A DNA stretch of 64,000 bases from Isoperla grammatica (lineage: Eukaryota > Arthropoda > Insecta > Plecoptera > Perlodidae), in the NCBI GenBank assembly GCA_945910005.1, contig OX246740.1:1798736-1862735 (forward strand). Reading direction: 5' to 3'. This document shows positions 22,160 through 34,050 of this stretch, one piece after another (position 1 is the stretch's first letter; each line of letters starts with the position of its first letter). The position numbers and the translations under genes are program-made. The notes below the pieces were generated by a model. The model made no database searches. It was not told where the DNA came from and saw only the letters and a list, made by a program, of their open reading frames with translations.

Positions 22160-24103
22160 TACTGACTCAACGTGACGAGGCACTAGTGTCACGTGAGAGC
22201 GATACTGTGTGGACACCCCGGTAGACTCCAGGCTGACTCAACGTGACGAGACATTAGTGTCACGTGAGAGCGATACTGTGTACGCCACCCCGGTAGACTC
22301 CAGGCTGACTCAACGTGACGAGGCACTAGTGTCACGTGAGAGCGATACTGTGTGGACACCCCGGTAGACTCCAGGCTGACTCAACGTGACGAGACATTAG
22401 TGTCACGTGAGAGCGATACAGTGTACGCCACCCCGGTAGACTCCAGGCTGACTCAACGTGACGAGGCATTAGTGTCACGTGAGAGCGATACTATACTATG
22501 TGGGGGCCCCGGTAGAATCCAGGCTGACTCAACGTGACGAGGCACTAGTGTCACGTGAGAGCGATACTGTGTGGGGGCCCCGGTAGAATCCAGGCTGACT
22601 CAACGTGACGAGGCACTAGTGTCACGTGAGAGCGATACTGTGTGGGGGCCCCGGCAGACTCCAGGCTGACTCAACGTGACGAGGCACTAGTGTCACGTGA
22701 GAGCGATACTGTGTGCCACCCCGGTAGACTTCAGGCTGACTCAACGTGACGAGGCACTAGTGTCACGTGAGAGCGATACAGTGCACGCCACCCCGGTAGA
22801 CTCCAGGCGTATGACTCAACGTGACGAGGCACTAGTGTCACGTGAGAGCGATACAGTGTGGGGGCCCCGGCAGACTCCAGGCTGACTCAACGTGACGAGG
22901 CACTAGTGTCACGTGAGAGCGATACTGTGTGGGGGCCCCGGCAGACTCCAGGCTGACTCAACGTGACGAGGCACTAGTGTCACGTGAGAGCGATACTGTG
23001 TGGGGGCCCCGGCAGACTCCAGGCTGACTCAACGTGACGAGGCACTAGTGTCACGTGAGAGCGATACTGTGTGGGGGCCCCGGCAGACTCCAGGCTGACT
23101 CAACGTAACGAGCCACTAGTGTCACGTGAGAGCGATACTGTGTGGGGGCCCCGGTAGACTCCAGGCTGACTCAACGTGACGAGGCACTAGTGTCACGTGA
23201 GAGCGATACTGTGTGCCACCCCGGTAGACTCCAGGCTGACTCAACGTGACGAGGTACTAGTGTCACGTGAGAGCGATACAGTGTACGCCACCCCGGTAGA
23301 CTCCAGGCTGACTCAACGTGACGAGGCACTAGTGTCACGTGAGAGCGATACAGTGCACGCCACCCCGGTAGACTCCAGGCTGACTCAACGTGACGAGGCA
23401 CTAGTGTCACGTGAGAGCGATACTGTGTGCCACTCCGGTAGACTCCAGGCTGACTCAACGTGACGAGGCACTAGTGTCACGTGAGAGCGATACTGTGTGC
23501 CACCCCGGTAGACTCCAGGCTGACTCAACGTGACGAGGCACTAGTGTCACGTGAGAGCGATACTGTGTGCCACCCCGGTAGACTCCAGGCTGACTCAACG
23601 TGACGAGGCACTAGTGTCACGTGAGAGCGATACAGTGTGCCACCCCGGTAGACTCCAGGCTGACTCAACGTGACGAGACATTAGTGTCACGTGAAAGCGA
23701 TACAGTGTACGCCACCCCGGTAGACTCCAGGCTGACTCAACGTGACGAGGCACTAGTGTCACGTGAGAGCGATACTGTGTGCCACTCCGGTAGACTCCAG
23801 GCTGACTCAACGTGACGAGGCACTAGTGTCACGTGAGAGCGATACTGTGTGCCACCCCGGTAGACTCCAGGCTGACTCAACGTGACGAGACATTAGTGTC
23901 ACGTGAAAGCGATACAGTGTACGCCACCCCGGTAGACTCCAGGCTGACTCAACGTGACGAGGCACTAGTGTCACGTGAGAGCGATACTGTGTGCCACCCC
24001 GGTAGACTCCAGGCTGACTCAACGTGACGAGGCACTAGTGTCACGTGAGAGCGATACTGTGTGCCACTCCGGTAGACTCCAGGCTGACTCAACGTGACGA
24101 GGT
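22160..24103. repeat. Minisatellite, about 71-bp unit, 27 copies, E-box in each
   Basis: Units contain CTGACTCAACGTGACGAGGC then ACTAGTGTCACGTGAGAGCG. TCACGTGA is an 8-bp palindromic E-box and CACTAGTG is a second palindrome. I count 27 CACGTGA(G/A)AG cores from about 22191 to 24044. Three spacer types follow the E-box: GTGTGGGGGCCCCGG, GTGTGCCACCCCGG and GTGTACGCCACCCCGG. They occur in runs and alternations that suggest multi-unit duplication. One unit near 22808 has a GCGTAT insertion. Confidence 0.97.
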
Positions 24104-25710
24104 GGTGGCACGCAACACCACAACTCAAGAGGTAGCGTGTTTGACTCCCGCCACCGGCAATCATGACGGGATACTTCGGCCATGACGGGCACTTGGGTCA
24201 CACCCTTAACAAAAGGATTTAATGTACAATAATTATGAATTAAATATATTTAATACTGAAATGTTATTCGTTGATATAATTTTATAAAAATGTTTCGGCG
24301 GGGGGAGATAACACCCCGACTGTAGATTATATCAACGATTACAATATAGTGAACCACAGATAGATAAGGTAATGACACTGCTTTCAAGTTTATCATTGTA
24401 CAATGGTGTGTTTTGGTATTATATTACACGCAAAATTATTGCATTGTATGAGAGCATTGAAACAACAGGAACAGCCGAAAAGTTATTTTGGTAATAGCTG
24501 CCGAATTATGAATTAATGTGAAATATCACTACCGGTTTGCCTGTGGACAATGATTACTATTTAATATTTATAGACAGTTGGTAACTGATGTGCAGCCTAG
24601 AGCAGGCATTCCTTCGAAATGTGTATAACACGGCTGACCCCCACGCGAATATCAACGGTGCAACGAAGTCAACCAACTCAGAGACCAGAAGGGGAAAACA
24701 ACATTACACCAGTAGAATGGACTCAATGATGTTCCATCGTAATATTTACATTTTATTGTCTATACAGCGCGTTATCGTTGAAACTATATTGGAACAACTT
24801 GGTGACACCTCCACTGACTGGAATCGACTGCAAGATCGTTTCTGTAACGACTTCGATCAGCAATTTTATAAATATTTACTGGCTACTTGGCGGGAAAACG
24901 GCTAGCGAATACTGTACCACATTATGTTGTTTACATTGATTGGTATGTTCTCCGCTTCCCACATCTGGGCACCCTACGCACAACCATAGCCAGTCTGTCT
25001 TTGTTCTATTTTGTATTGTTATAACTAAAACTTCCTCCATTAATATTACCACTATAGACCATTTTATATTCTCACAATTACCATTTAAATTGATCTCAGT
25101 TATAGTTTAAATAGTTTTTCATATAAACTAATATTAATATGTCATTAATCATTAGTTTACATAACCTAGATTGTAATGTTATATATTTTAATTATTTATT
25201 TCACGCAAATCATTACGTGTATGGATGTAATGGTCCAATGCTTGCATCATTTGTGTAACCACTTAAATTAACAGATTGGATTTACTTTGAACCGCCCTGT
25301 ACGTATGTCAAGTGAAACAATCGTGTGAATTACGTCATCAGTTTTTGCGGCACACTTCACTTCCATTCATACCGAGATTACGCACACGTTGTTACTGTGG
25401 AGACTGAGACGCACACGTGTAGTCCATTAGGCACAGGTCCACCCACCATCCCTCCAATCAAAACCATCCCATTAAGACGTGGACCCATTAAGATATTAAC
25501 CCTCGGGATAATTAAATAAAACTAGGTTAACTTTTAGCATGGAAATCACCCCTAAGTGGTTCACGAGATAAATACTGGTAATGCACTTAGCTAGAACAAT
25601 TATGTGGAGTTCCCTTGATCGTCCGCGGGGCCGCAGTACAAGGGTGTTAGGCGGCTTGCCAAACTTACGGGGGTTATTAAATGTGTGTCCTTTGTCCTGT
25701 CTCAACCTCG
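24104..25710. other. Unique spacer, one uncertain ORF
   Basis: The array ends in a weakly tRNA-like stretch (24105-24165). An ATG-initiated 105-codon frame lies at 24588-24905. It is fairly rich in charged residues, and its last 45 residues look helical, but it matches nothing I know and may be chance. A short inverted repeat CGTTGATATAAT/ATTATATCAACG flanks 24269-24337. AT-rich DNA follows. Confidence 0.3.
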
Positions 25711-25945
25711 GTATGTACATGGGCCGAATACAGACGAAAAGTAACACTCATTCACTGGTATTAGGTATATAAATATAACGGCGGGGATACAACAGTTGAC
25801 AAGTATTATCTACTTGTCTACTTGTCATTGTATGTATGTACATGGGCAGAATACAGACGAATAGTAACACTCATTCACTGGTATTAGATATAAATATAAC
25901 GGCGGGGATACAACAGGTTGTGAAGTATTATCTACTTGTCACTGT
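25711..25945. repeat. Two-copy direct repeat, 123-bp period
   Basis: GTATGTACATGGG begins at 25711 and 25834. Both copies continue through CACTCATTCACTGGTATTAG and AACGGCGGGGATACAACAG to TATTATCTACTTGTC. Copy 1 has an extra TACTTGTC. Confidence 0.9.
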
Positions 25946-26007
25946 AACGCCAGTCCAAAATATACTAACTCCGGGATGAATACTTAGTCAATGGTACAAC
26001 CGATAGA

Positions 26008-26380
26008 AGTGGTTTAGTGAGTAAACGCGAATCTCTCATCCAGGAGATCACAGGTTCGATTCCGGGCACGGAAATACGTACTGACGATTTTTCCACGAAG
26101 TTTTCCTTAGTCATCTCATACATGAAGGATTGTCCCAACTCCCAACGTAACCTCAGGTCCGTAGGCCTATCTAGTATCTCCTGCCCTGTCACGCATGCTA
26201 GAAAACGACAGATCTGGATGGAGATCTTCCTCACATTCTTCCGCTTGGTAGAGAGAGTGCGCATGCGCCATTAGTCACGCCCGCGCTGTGTTACGAATTT
26301 CCAGGTAGCCAAACCAAGAACGTAAATTACCACTAGGCACTAATGCACCTGTGTCAAGTATAGATGTTAGGAATTAGAGA
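26008..26380 (+). mobile_element. tRNA-derived SINE
   Basis: A box-A-like TGGTTTAGTGAGTAA (about 26012) is followed 35 bp later by a good box B, GGTTCGATTCC (26053-26063), the spacing of a pol III promoter. Downstream sequence to about 26380 resembles the body of the element at 33685: shared blocks include CGCTTGG(C)TAG, CAGGTA.CCAAACCAAG and a terminal CACCTGT/GACCTGT. It does not fold as a full tRNA (no paired acceptor ends). Confidence 0.6.
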
Positions 26381-28581
26381 AGTATAAAATTATGTTGGTT
26401 TGGTACTACTGGACTCTTGCTGTTACGTCAGCATGAGACTGATTACGTTGGCGCAACTTTAGGAAAAGTGATTCAATGGCGATATAAGCAGGGTAGGCTA
26501 CTGAGCAGTAAGGTGCATTGCGTATCACCCAAGACGTTGCCCAAAGTGTCCCTCACGCTGGCAGACCGACCTTATCGGCAACTAATTAGGATTCAGCCGG
26601 TCATTCCCCCCCACTCCACTGGCTCTAACTCGTCGTGTCAAGTGAGAAGAAGTAAACAGAAGTAGAAATAATTGTCAACTAAGTTATAACTACAAGTACG
26701 TGAGATGGCAGAGTAATTATCTCAAGAAGCTACTTACATGTCTGACAAACAGTAATTACAAACTACTAATTACCGTCTGGTGACTAATAAGTTAGGGTGT
26801 GTGCAAGACAACAACGATACGACTGCATGCGGTCCAAGAAAAGCTAATACATCGCATGGCTTCACACTAAATAACGTCGCGTTACAAATAGTTAGTTCAT
26901 TTGGAAAACTCGCTGAAAAAAGACAAACTTGTTATTTGCAATGTATACGTAATACATATGGAAAGAATGTTTCGAGCACATAAGTGAGCGAAGCGTACAG
27001 TTGGCAAGACTTGATATCTGCGTTCGACGTTATTTTTTGTTTAGTTTTCTCAAATATATATTTTTTTTTTATTAAAGGGAATATTAAGTATTACATTGAA
27101 ACCTGGTGTAACGCTAACATATTATTTAGTTTGTGGCCCAACAGCAAATATTGTCACATCAACATTATTGATCTATAGGTTATATTTCACGTTATGAATT
27201 ACCACAGTTTTTCTAGTTACTTGAGGATTTACAATTCCCATATCCTTTGTTTGTATTGGAAAATGAAAACATTCGTCGAGTAAACGATATCTGACAAGAC
27301 AACTTTATAAATTTAAGACACTTCAAAAACATTGGTTTATTTATCGTGGAGAAAATCAAGCATTACGTATTACTGCTTCTTACAGGTTAGTTGCAAACCG
27401 CAACGTTGATGCGACAATATTTGCCATGGTTGTGCCTACACAACTCCGTTGTACCATTCATAGTTCCCACGTGACGTCACAGCGGCCATGATTGCGACAC
27501 AATTGATGAGGACCAATCCTAGATCATTGGCAAATATTATTCAAATTTAATAAATAAGCCTATTTAAAAGTAAACATAAGTAATACAAAAACAAAAAGTT
27601 ACCGCACATACCAATGTTATCTAAAAAACAAACTGAACTTTAAAGAATTAAGAATGTATGTGTTCTACCACAACAGTCTTCAATTGTTTCTCCATGACAA
27701 CGTCAAAGTTTGATCACAAATGTGGCCACCACGCGCACAGATGTGACGTACGTGCAACCTATGAATACCATCTCACGTTAACCAAGACTATATAAACAAA
27801 TGACGAAAGAAATTCTCGAATGTCTACTAATTACACAACAATAGAAGTGATAACGTGTGTTCTGACGTAGCAGCCAAGCAAAAAGTACTAAACCTTGTTT
27901 TCTCCTACACAAACCATCATTAATTAGCGCCATCAAGCCGCGGGCCCGGTTTGATTGGCGTATGTATACACATATGACGTCATTATGACGCCACTACTAC
28001 CATTGATAAAGCGAGAGAGACGGAATATGAACCGCCTCGAATGGGAACATCACTCAAATTATAACAATCTTTACCGTTATAATATCGACATTACGCAGTT
28101 GGTTATTATGCACGCATGCACGCACTTTACCCCCGCACCGCAACGCAACGCAACCCCTTGCAATCATATTACACGCGCTGTTGCTCCGAACACAATGTTA
28201 TCATTTGACTTTCATTACCTCGATGTTTTTAAACAACTTCTTACTGTAGCCCAGCCGAGCTGCGGGCTATGGTAAACAATGTGGTCCTTCCATTACCCAC
28301 CAACCCCCGCGGCAGGTGGAATTATTTTGCAGCACAATCAGGAGGATTTAAAATGAGCAGTTGAACACTTGATCTATTGTGTTGTGTTGCTTTGTGTGCT
28401 ATGATACTTCTCACCTCTCACCGCCGGCAAGAGGATATTATATCTACTAAAAGATATTCTCCATATGGAAAATAAAACTACATTAAATAAAATATTATGT
28501 TCATAGTCATAACCATATGTTCATAACAAACCGTTTCGCCGTCTATGTGCAACCCAATTCTATACGGGACACAATACAATA
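26381..28581. other. Unique spacer, no gene seen
   Basis: AT-rich DNA. It holds TGACGTCA palindromes at 27472-27479 (inside CACGTGACGTCAC) and 27975-27982. A 106-codon open stretch at 27955-28275 has no recognisable domain. Confidence 0.45.
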
Positions 28582-28816
28582 CAGGGCCCGGATTTACAAG
28601 CTAACCTAAGTGAACCTCTTGTAAAAACAGGAAAATATCTTAGAACAGATTTTCAAACATATTATTGGAATGTTCATTACGTCCTTCTCCTCACCAGGAA
28701 TTAGCAACTTCTTCGTGACACCTCGGTCGGTCTGGTTTTACAAGAGGTTCAAAGTTCGGCCAGTCCTAGAGATAAGACCAAAAAAAGACTTGGACCTCTT
28801 GTGAATCCGGGCCCTG
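28582..28816. mobile_element. Non-autonomous DNA transposon, 235 bp, 19-bp TIRs
   Basis: The ends CAGGGCCCGGATTTACAAG and CTTGTGAATCCGGGCCCTG are inverted repeats with one mismatch. A second, nested pair lies inside: GTGAACCTCTTGTAAAA and TTTTACAAGAGGTTCAA. The CAGGG start resembles hAT-type ends, but I see no 8-bp target duplication (flanks ATACAATA and GAGTCCCT), so the superfamily is open. Confidence 0.75.
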
Positions 28817-29056
28817 GAGTCCCTCATCAACAAGTGTACAGGCCTAAATAGGTGTTACAACTGAGTCGGTACACTATAAATACATATGTATTTATTTTAT
28901 TACAATTAGGAGCAGATCAAGTGAACACGGACACGCATCCATGTTTACCATCCTACAGTTTTATCGACATCAATGTGTCAAGCGAAAAGTGTTGTGACTC
29001 AGGCTCAGTATAAACAGCCGTACATAACGTGATGTGGTACAATCTGTATTATGTTG
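28817..29056. other. Short unique spacer
   Basis: AT-rich, no feature seen. Confidence 0.4.
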
Positions 29057-29250
29057 TCTTGTCGTTGCGGTAGCTCACACGTATCCGAGAAGTGAAACCA
29101 ATGGACGTGCGTTCGAGTCCCGCACAAGGCACGGGTTTTCGTGACTGCCCTTCGGCATTCGCATACCATATCGAATAGACGAAACGTAACACAGCAAAGC
29201 AACTTCAAATAACCAATGATAACAATAATAATAATAATATTTGAGATTTT
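29057..29250 (+). mobile_element. tRNA-derived SINE with A/T-rich tail
   Basis: Box-A-like TTGCGGTAGCTCACACG (about 29064) precedes GTGCGTTCGAGTCCCGCAC (29107-29125), a strong box B in a pairable T-arm. The body runs through about 29210 and ends in an (AAT)n tail. The spacing and tail fit a SINE; the D and acceptor arms are degenerate. Confidence 0.6.
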
Positions 29251-31724
29251 TTTGTGTTGCTAACACATGTAGACAGGTAAGTAGGTAGGAACTAGGACAA
29301 CATTCAATCTGACAGTGGTGGTGTTCTGTACATAGAACAAATGAGACATCCTCACAACAGCGCGTACAATGTGAACATTGACTAATTAAGATCAAATGAG
29401 TAACATTAAATATAACATGTAAATGAAAATCATTGTTAGTTACAAGTTAGATCACAACTCAGTTTGAATGAAGTGATAACGAGTGACGTTTAACAAGGTG
29501 TAAACACACATTCACGTGGAAATACGTGCAAAGATAACTGAATTGTGACAGTATATTCGTATCGGTATAACAGTATTGTGTTTGTGTGTACCATATTATA
29601 TATATGTAGTCAATAGTCAATAAAATAATAGTGATCTGATCAGTTTCTTCCGTGGAGCGCTGTACCAACCTAATCGAAAAGAAACTTGAAACTACAATGG
29701 TGTGATGCACCCAAGGGATGTATCTTGTTTACTTCGACCAAACTTTCTAGACGCAAAGTCACGTAAAGTTTTATCCATTTATAGTTATTAATTTATTTAG
29801 AACACATAACATCAACTTCATTTTACATAATATGTTTGTTTTTTTGAACAGTTTTATCGTCTTTGTCTACTTATATTCCCCATGGCCCACACACACACAC
29901 AACCTTCCACACAGCCATGCAGCTTAGTCCCGTACCGGTACCGTTGTGTTGGGGTGTCCACGCTAATGTATATAATACCTACTTTTCTTATTCATGCTTT
30001 AAGAGTTTAGAGCCGTGTTTCTACTTTCTATATTCTATAACCTTTTCGAACAATTTGGTAAGTCAATAACCCAACTATAGATAAAAACAATTTTAATCTA
30101 AATGCCCTGCAGGTGGAGAAGTAAGCAGGCGTGTTAAGAGTATGTTTTCATGGGGGGGGGGGAGGACGGGATCTATTTGAGGTTTTATCTGACGTAAGTT
30201 CCCAGAAAATGACTTAAATCTTCAGATCAATTATTTTCAGTAAATGACGGGGGGGGGGGGGAATCTACCACTTTCTGAATATACCTTGAGCTATTGTTCA
30301 CAAGTAGACATGTTTTATTCCACCGCCCTCGCGCCCCCGGGTTGAGAAGATATAGAGTGCGGTGCCCCCCGCGTAGAGTGTCTCTATCATATGACGGCTC
30401 GCCTGCCTGCGTCACACTGGTTCTATATTTAGAAGCAGTCATTCATTAACAGTTCCACTTCCTCTTCCAATCACCTCTCCGCCTACGGGCAGGCACACAG
30501 TATGTACACCCCCACGCCGCGTGACGTCAGCATACAGACGGCCGTGAAGTAACGCAGCATCATTGTCACATGTGCCAGAGACTACGGCTCCTTGCTCTCC
30601 TTGAGGACAGTTCACTGCACCATATTATACTTGTACAGTAGAACACTACACACCACATGAGTCCGAGGCATTTCTCTACTTACACAATTAGTAGGGAGAC
30701 GATGTGTTTTGGGTTTCAGGTCTAGTATTTTTGCAACGATACTAATCGATTGTAATGAAGATGAAAAAAGGCCACACTATATCCATGCCCCAGGCCAGAA
30801 TTCGAATCATGCAGCCAAATGCGCTGGCTCTGACGACGAGAAATATACGCAATTTAATTTGAAACTTCATGAAAAATTAACATTCATTTTCTATCATTTT
30901 ATATAGATTGTTTTAATATCTAATTAACAGTAGAAAATATGTGAAAAAATCAGTGAAAATTTCCCCGAAAGCAACAAAAAGTCAAAAGCGTCCATAGAGT
31001 GGTCACTTTCACAGCTACAGCCACGCCCGATGTAGAGAAAGAATATACATCTTGTGAAACGAGAAGTTTACATGTTCACAAGAAAAATCCATTTATGAGA
31101 ATTGAAAACAAATGTACGAACGGCTTTCCACGGCTCTCCACGTGAACCGAGTACGACCTGTTGGTCTGATGGGCCGGTGGTTGAGCGGCAGCCCGCCATG
31201 CACACACCCAAGCTCGTCAGACACTCTCCAGCATCTTCATACTTTTCAAATACGGGATTAAACCCCTCGGCAACCTAGCCTAACTCCCGCACTTAATCAA
31301 AGTTTCCTTATCTAAATCTAGTTGCCTGTGAAACCCCCCCACGTAATTTAATGGGGAAGATGTGAGAATAGCAATTATTGTGTGATTATTAATACAAGGG
31401 ATGTTCGCCACTCATAAAACAATCCCAGGGTAATCTCATTACACCATACATAATCTCCGGCTAAGTGCTAAGGCACCTCGCATCGTGCATAACAATAAGT
31501 CAATAACTATTGCTGCTGCCTGGCACCCGTCCACGTGCCACGTTGACATGTCGTGCGTCAGCCATACACATGGCGTCAGCACGGGGCCACGGCTTGTTTA
31601 GTCGAGGCTCAGAGTAACTTTGTTGTTGCGCAGGAGTTAATGATGTATTTGTAAGTAATTGTATTGGAAACAAAATAAATACTTTTTTATTTTAAACAAT
31701 CGAGAAGGACGACCTCATGTGAAA
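29251..31724. other. Unique spacer with two G-runs and a weak SINE trace
   Basis: Contains G11 at 30152-30162 and G13 at 30249-30261, a TGACGTCA at 30522-30529, and a weak box-A-like GGTGGTTGAGCGGCAGCCCG near 31173 that may be a degraded SINE. No gene is supported. Confidence 0.4.
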
Positions 31725-32050
31725 GATTCAGATTCAGATTCAGATTTCAGACAATTTTATTCTCAACACCGAATACATACATGTCACTAAAAAGTGGCTA
31801 TTTATACAAAGTTGGAGAAGCCTGCAAAGTCATGGAGACTTGAGTGCAGGCCATTTACAAAATAGTGCACAATATTAATTTTGTCAGATGGCAACAATAG
31901 GCATACTTGAAAGGAAAATTGTGTGATAATTCAGTTTATACAATTATAGCTAGAACTAAATATATTGGGGGAAGTTAGTAGACCGATGTTAAAGACGGTG
32001 TAAAAATACAAGTTTAAAAAAAGGTGCGGTCTATAAATCAGGCATTTTGT
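31725..32050 (-). mobile_element. Probable LINE 3' end with (TGAATC)n tail
   Basis: On the minus strand, GAATAAAATTGTCTGAAATC leads into three or more CTGAAT hexamers (31725-31748). An AATAAA signal followed by short tandem repeats is typical of CR1/L2/RTE-type non-LTR 3' ends. The body would extend to higher coordinates, but I see no reverse-transcriptase coding sequence there, so any copy is strongly 5'-truncated. Confidence 0.45.
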
Positions 32051-32305
32051 TTACAAACTTACGCTGCTTATGGACTAAAATTTTGTAATTTGTAATATAA
32101 TATATATACCGGTAAACAATATAGTTATAGAATTAAGGTTATTATAAGGAAACATTTCCAATACACACGCGAATAATTGTAATTGTTAACCCAAGACAAT
32201 AATACCAACTTAATTGTCTAGTTATCTATTTCCTGACACCTTGAAACAGAAAGAGTAGTGATGCGGCCGTGTGTTATAATAAGGGAAACCCTAAACACGG
32301 TGGGC

Positions 32306-32334
32306 GTGTACTGTGTACTGTGTACTGTGTACTA
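32306..32334. repeat. (GTGTACT)4 heptanucleotide repeat
   Basis: Four tandem GTGTACT units within GGGCGTGTACTGTGTACT. Confidence 0.85.
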
Positions 32335-32689
32335 GACTAAGCGGAAGACGAATGTATTAAATAACGCCCAGAATCGGCTGATTTACGGTGAAACAGCGCA
32401 AATAAGAATAGTTGGAGTAGGGAAACTAAATCATTTATTTAGAATAGAGTTTCAAAGTTGACACAATGATTTGCAACTGTTTATAACATTTATCGCCAAA
32501 ACGTATGTAGACCAATCTCCACTGACGGTAATCAAGATGATGTATTGTAATGGATGGCACGAAACAAAGTCTCCCCTTGCCAAGTGCGCACAACATACGA
32601 ACACACGACGATTTATTTGCCTCGCGACTTTTTAACATTTCAGCAGTTATAAACAAGTAGTAATGTAACTAATATTCGTGCACATTTTA

Positions 32690-32860
32690 CCATCAAGTGA
32701 CCTGGCACTGTCTCGCTTACGGAGCCCGTGATCGAGAGGACAAAGCGGCCCGACGGATCTGGGTTCGAGACCTGGATGTAAGAAATAAGTTCCAACGAAT
32801 AGGCAAATACCTGAAGATTGATATAGAAATCTTGTTTTAATACATAATATGTTCAACTAA
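32690..32860 (+). mobile_element. Degraded tRNA-like SINE head
   Basis: CTGGGTTCGAGACCTGG (32759-32775) contains a good box B. A box A is not convincing upstream. Treated as a SINE remnant. Confidence 0.35.
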
Positions 32861-33298
32861 TTATAACCCCGAACAAAATACTTCTACTGCACACAAAAAA
32901 TATTAATGATACATGAAATTAATATTGAGATCAAAATCTTCCAACGCGCTCGCAACTATCCTGGAACCAACCGCTCACTTACTGAAAGTGGCCCAAGCGC
33001 TCTCACACTCTCTCTTCTACTCTGATTAGGGCATTAGGGCTAAAAATCAATTCCCTATTATTAAACATTCTTGTTCATTACTCAAGTAATCTCGAGCCTC
33101 CCTCCCCCCCTTGACCCAGATTGCCTTGAGAACGGAAAACTCCCCTAAAATGCAGATCAATATCGACTTGCATAGTTGAGGGGTTGCAACCAACGAGTTT
33201 ACCATCTCTGAACACCGGTCGGGAATAACATAACCTCACAACAAGTCTCCAGTGCATGTTGAAAACAATCCATGGTCAGTTTGGTGGCGTGTAATGGC
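32861..33298. other. AT-rich spacer
   Basis: No feature seen. Confidence 0.4.
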
Positions 33299-33415
33299 CA
33301 CGGTTTCCCTCCCCGCGCGGATACGCGGTGACCAATCAGAGCTCTTGCCGCGCGGCAGTACCGCGAGGGAAAACGTGCGTGATTGGTTGCCGCGCGGCAA
33401 GAGACAAGGAATCCG
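33299..33415. promoter_or_regulatory. GC-rich patch with paired CCAAT boxes and inverted repeat
   Basis: CTCTTGCCGCGCGGCA (33342-33357) is the exact reverse complement of TGCCGCGCGGCAAGAG (33388-33403). Next to these are CCAATCA (33332-33338) and TGATTGG (33380-33386) on opposite strands. The order is A-B-A'-B', so it does not form one simple hairpin. Opposed CCAAT boxes in a CpG-rich island fit a bidirectional promoter, but a mobile-element remnant is equally possible. Confidence 0.3.
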
Positions 33416-33684
33416 GCCACAACATAAAATTAAACAAAGAATCAAATAGCAAATAGCTAAGGAACGTATACGTTGCCTTCCGAAACTTGAAAATTGAATA
33501 ACAATATAATATAAATTCTAATCATAGACAAGATTTTTTGGGGTTCCACTGAATGAAACGCAGGTTTGTATTTATTTATTAATTTCATTTAATTTTGAAA
33601 AAACTCTAATAGTCTAACAGATGATAATTTGAGTAAATCAACAATACATGTCAACATACGCGCGGGGCGGACATATCACTGGAC
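33416..33684. other. AT-rich spacer
   Basis: No feature seen. Confidence 0.4.
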
Positions 33685-34050
33685 GTGGGGGTGTTTGTGC
33701 AGTCCAAAAGGTCAGGGGTAGCCACGCGCCTCGAGGGTGAAAGGTCGAGGGTCACCCTTTCACCGCAGAGCATGGCGGGTAAAGTAGCCGCAACCGACCT
33801 CACATCCCTATCTACTATACCCATTTCATGCACGCTGCTGCAGCGACAAACAACAGATTCCTGGCGGTCTTTCGCTTGGCTAGCGGAGTGCACAAGTTTG
33901 CTGCTTGCTGTCAGGTATCCAAACCAAGGTTGTAAATGGAGCCTGATGGACCTGTCTGAAGTAGGTGGTAGTTTGTTGGACTCGGCTTTCGTGAGTACGA
34001 GAACGTTGGGGCACCTTTACACCGCGCGTGTCTCGTCCCATAGTTAGGCG
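33685..34050 (+). mobile_element. SINE related to the copy at 26008
   Basis: A degenerate head (GGTAGCCACGCGCC as box A, AGGTCGAGGGTCACC as box B) is followed by a body that shares several blocks in order with 26150-26380: CCTCA...TATCTA.TAT, CATGC, TTCGCTTGG.TAG, CAGGTA.CCAAACCAAG.  The 120-codon open stretch here (33685-34047) is therefore SINE sequence, not a gene. Confidence 0.5.

Noticed and set aside
24105..24165. tRNA-like stretch at the end of the 71-bp array
   Set aside because: The box B core GTTTGACTCCC is degenerate and no acceptor pairing is visible.
11412..29290. Plus-strand AG|GTAAGT junctions at about 11415 (TTAG|GTAAGT) and 29277 (ACAG|GTAAGT) as further ratchet points
   Set aside because: Neither has a good pyrimidine tract with a close branch-point sequence, unlike the three minus-strand sites.
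33685..34047. 120-codon plus-strand frame as a gene
   Set aside because: The sequence aligns in blocks with another SINE copy at 26008-26380.
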